Assembly: GCA_903825065.1 (NCBI GenBank)
Contig: CAIJZG010000024.1
Span: 1 to 6,074 of the forward strand
Length of the DNA: 6,074 nt
DNA from: an uncultured Bacteroidota bacterium
Lineage (GTDB): Bacteria > Bacteroidota > Bacteroidia > Chitinophagales > Chitinophagaceae
Direction: 5' to 3'
Part shown: positions 4,958 to 6,074 of the stretch, one piece after another
How positions within the stretch are numbered: the first letter of the stretch is position 1
Layout of the letters: every line of letters begins with the position of its first letter
Notes under the pieces: model-generated
The model's database searches: none
What the model saw: only the letters and a program-made list of their open reading frames with translations
Told to the model about the DNA's origin: nothing
Program-made: the position numbers and the translations under genes

Positions 4958-6074
4958 ATGGCAAATAACAATCACCCAAAACTGGAAAGGAAGATAAGTA
5001 TTTTACAGGCTACTGCAATTAATATGACCGACATGGTTGGTATCGGCCCATTTGTTGTTTTAAGCATGGTAGCAGAAATTATGCAGGGGCCCTGGTTTTT
5101 ATATGCCTGGATTGCAGGTGCTCTTTTATCTTTTATTGATGCCATGGTATGGAGCCAACTTGGGTCTACCTATCCGCTAGCAGGTGGAAGCTATAACTTT
5201 CTGAAAGAAGGATTTGGCCCAAAATGGGGTAAGCTAATGAGTTTTTTATTTGTTTGGCAAACGATGATTCAAGCACCCCTTGTGATTGCATCAGCAGCAA
5301 TTGGTTTTGCAAGTTATTTCCGCTATATACTTCCCTTAAACGAATGGCAAGGTAAAACCATGAGTGGCAGCGTAGTTATTTTAATTGTTCTGATGCTTTA
5401 TAGAAAAATCGAAGATATTGGAAAGATAAGTGTGATGCTTTGGGTAGGTGTTCTACTAACTATGGCATTGCTAATTGGCGGAGGATTGTTTCATGGCAAT
5501 TTTCTACAACCTATTTTACACATGAACGATGGAATTAAACTAGATAATGCTTTTGCTGCGGCTCTTGGATTTGCAAGCGTTAAAACAATTTATAGTTATT
5601 TAGGGTATTATAATGTTTGCCATTTAGGTGGGGAGATTATGCATCCTCAAAAAAACATTCCAAAGAGCATGTTCATATCAATAGTAGGAATTGCCATTTT
5701 ATATCTAATGATGAATATTAGTGTAGCATCCGTACTACCCTTAGAACAAATTCAAAAAAGTAAATTTGTTGTTAGTGAGTTTGTTGCTACCCTTTTTGGT
5801 TCATCTGCCGCAAATGTGGCAACTATTCTAATTTTATGGGTAGCTTTTGCTTCTGTTTTTTCAGCTACGCTTGGCTATAGTAGAATACCATTTGCTGCAG
5901 CATCAGATGGTGCGTTCTTTAAAATATTTGCAAGATTGCACCCTACAAAACATTTCCCCTATATTTCTCTTTTGTTCCTTGGTTCAGTTGCATTTGTTTT
6001 TAGTTTGCTTTTTAAATTACACGAAGTAATCAATGCCATACTTGCAATGCGTATTTTGATTCAATTTATTGGAC
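4958..6074 (+). CDS. APC-superfamily permease (cut by right edge)
   Basis: An open frame of 372 codons from ATG 4958 that continues past the window. The product is an inner-membrane secondary transporter of the amino acid-polyamine-organocation (APC) superfamily. The first membrane helix contains INMTDMVGIGPFVVLSM (21-37), with the unwound Gly-Ile-Gly turn that binds substrate in this fold. Next come GGSYNFLKEGFGP (76-88), about ten hydrophobic segments in all, the loop LGGEIMHPQKNIPKSM (223-238) matching the family's GE-x-x-x-P-x-x-x-IP signature, and YSRIPFAAASDGAFF (307-321) before FARLHP. Family members are usually 430-500 residues, so roughly the last fifth or less is missing. TAG at 4943-4945 closes the frame upstream, so ATG 4958 is the first possible ATG. 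No Shine-Dalgarno sequence is seen. Amino acids are the commonest substrates in the family, but nothing here fixes the substrate. Confidence 0.92.
   Translation, partial: MANNNHPKLERKISILQATAINMTDMVGIGPFVVLSMVAEIMQGPWFLYAWIAGALLSFIDAMVWSQLGSTYPLAGGSYNFLKEGFGPKWGKLMSFLFVWQTMIQAPLVIASAAIGFASYFRYILPLNEWQGKTMSGSVVILIVLMLYRKIEDIGKISVMLWVGVLLTMALLIGGGLFHGNFLQPILHMNDGIKLDNAFAAALGFASVKTIYSYLGYYNVCHLGGEIMHPQKNIPKSMFISIVGIAILYLMMNISVASVLPLEQIQKSKFVVSEFVATLFGSSAANVATILILWVAFASVFSATLGYSRIPFAAASDGAFFKIFARLHPTKHFPYISLLFLGSVAFVFSLLFKLHEVINAILAMRILIQFIG

Noticed and set aside
5847..6029. Plus-strand reading frame of 60 codons inside the permease gene
   Set aside because: It is in another frame of the permease gene, whose own frame is continuous and shows family motifs throughout.
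1..6074. Mobile element, CRISPR array, toxin-antitoxin or phage defence system
   Set aside because: No transposase-like protein, spaced direct repeats, target-site duplications or small paired toxin genes are visible; the genes are ordinary metabolic and envelope functions.

Overview
The window looks like chromosomal DNA of a Bacteroidota bacterium, probably from the Chitinophagaceae or Sphingobacteriales. The evidence is an AT-rich base composition, A-rich leaders mostly without Shine-Dalgarno sequences, and two exact Bacteroidota-type promoters (TTTG, 19 bases, TAnnTTTG). The proteins also have the style of that phylum. The family-level placement is inferred from protein style only. I see no insertion sequence, CRISPR array, tRNA, rRNA or phage gene.

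Left part (1-1835): the minus strand carries the start of a D-alanine--D-alanine ligase gene that runs off the left edge and has its own promoter. Upstream of it is a minus-strand dicluster [4Fe-4S] ferredoxin gene with its own promoter and a hairpin terminator. The 136-base stretch between the ferredoxin stop and that hairpin is structured and could hold a small RNA. Divergent from the ferredoxin is a LuxC-type acyl-CoA reductase gene on the plus strand. Its annotatable frame opens at a TTG codon (888). A 17-codon stretch starting at ATG 838 encodes what looks like the missing N-terminus, in a frame that is joined by adding one T to a run of seven T (883-889). This is the most noteworthy observation in the window: an assembly error, a recent frameshift, or slippage-dependent expression.

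Middle part (1836-3641): a short gene-free stretch with a probable terminator leads to a complete HtrA/DegP-family serine protease with two PDZ domains, which acts in the cell envelope. It ends at a perfect 22-bp inverted repeat that probably terminates transcription from both sides.

Right part (3642-6074): a minus-strand cytoplasmic GH13 alpha-amylase-family enzyme is divergent from a plus-strand APC-superfamily permease that runs off the right edge. Only 41 bases lie between their starts. Apart from the ferredoxin/acyl-CoA reductase pair and possibly the amylase/permease pair, the genes look like unrelated housekeeping or stress functions. I found no clear new multi-gene system.
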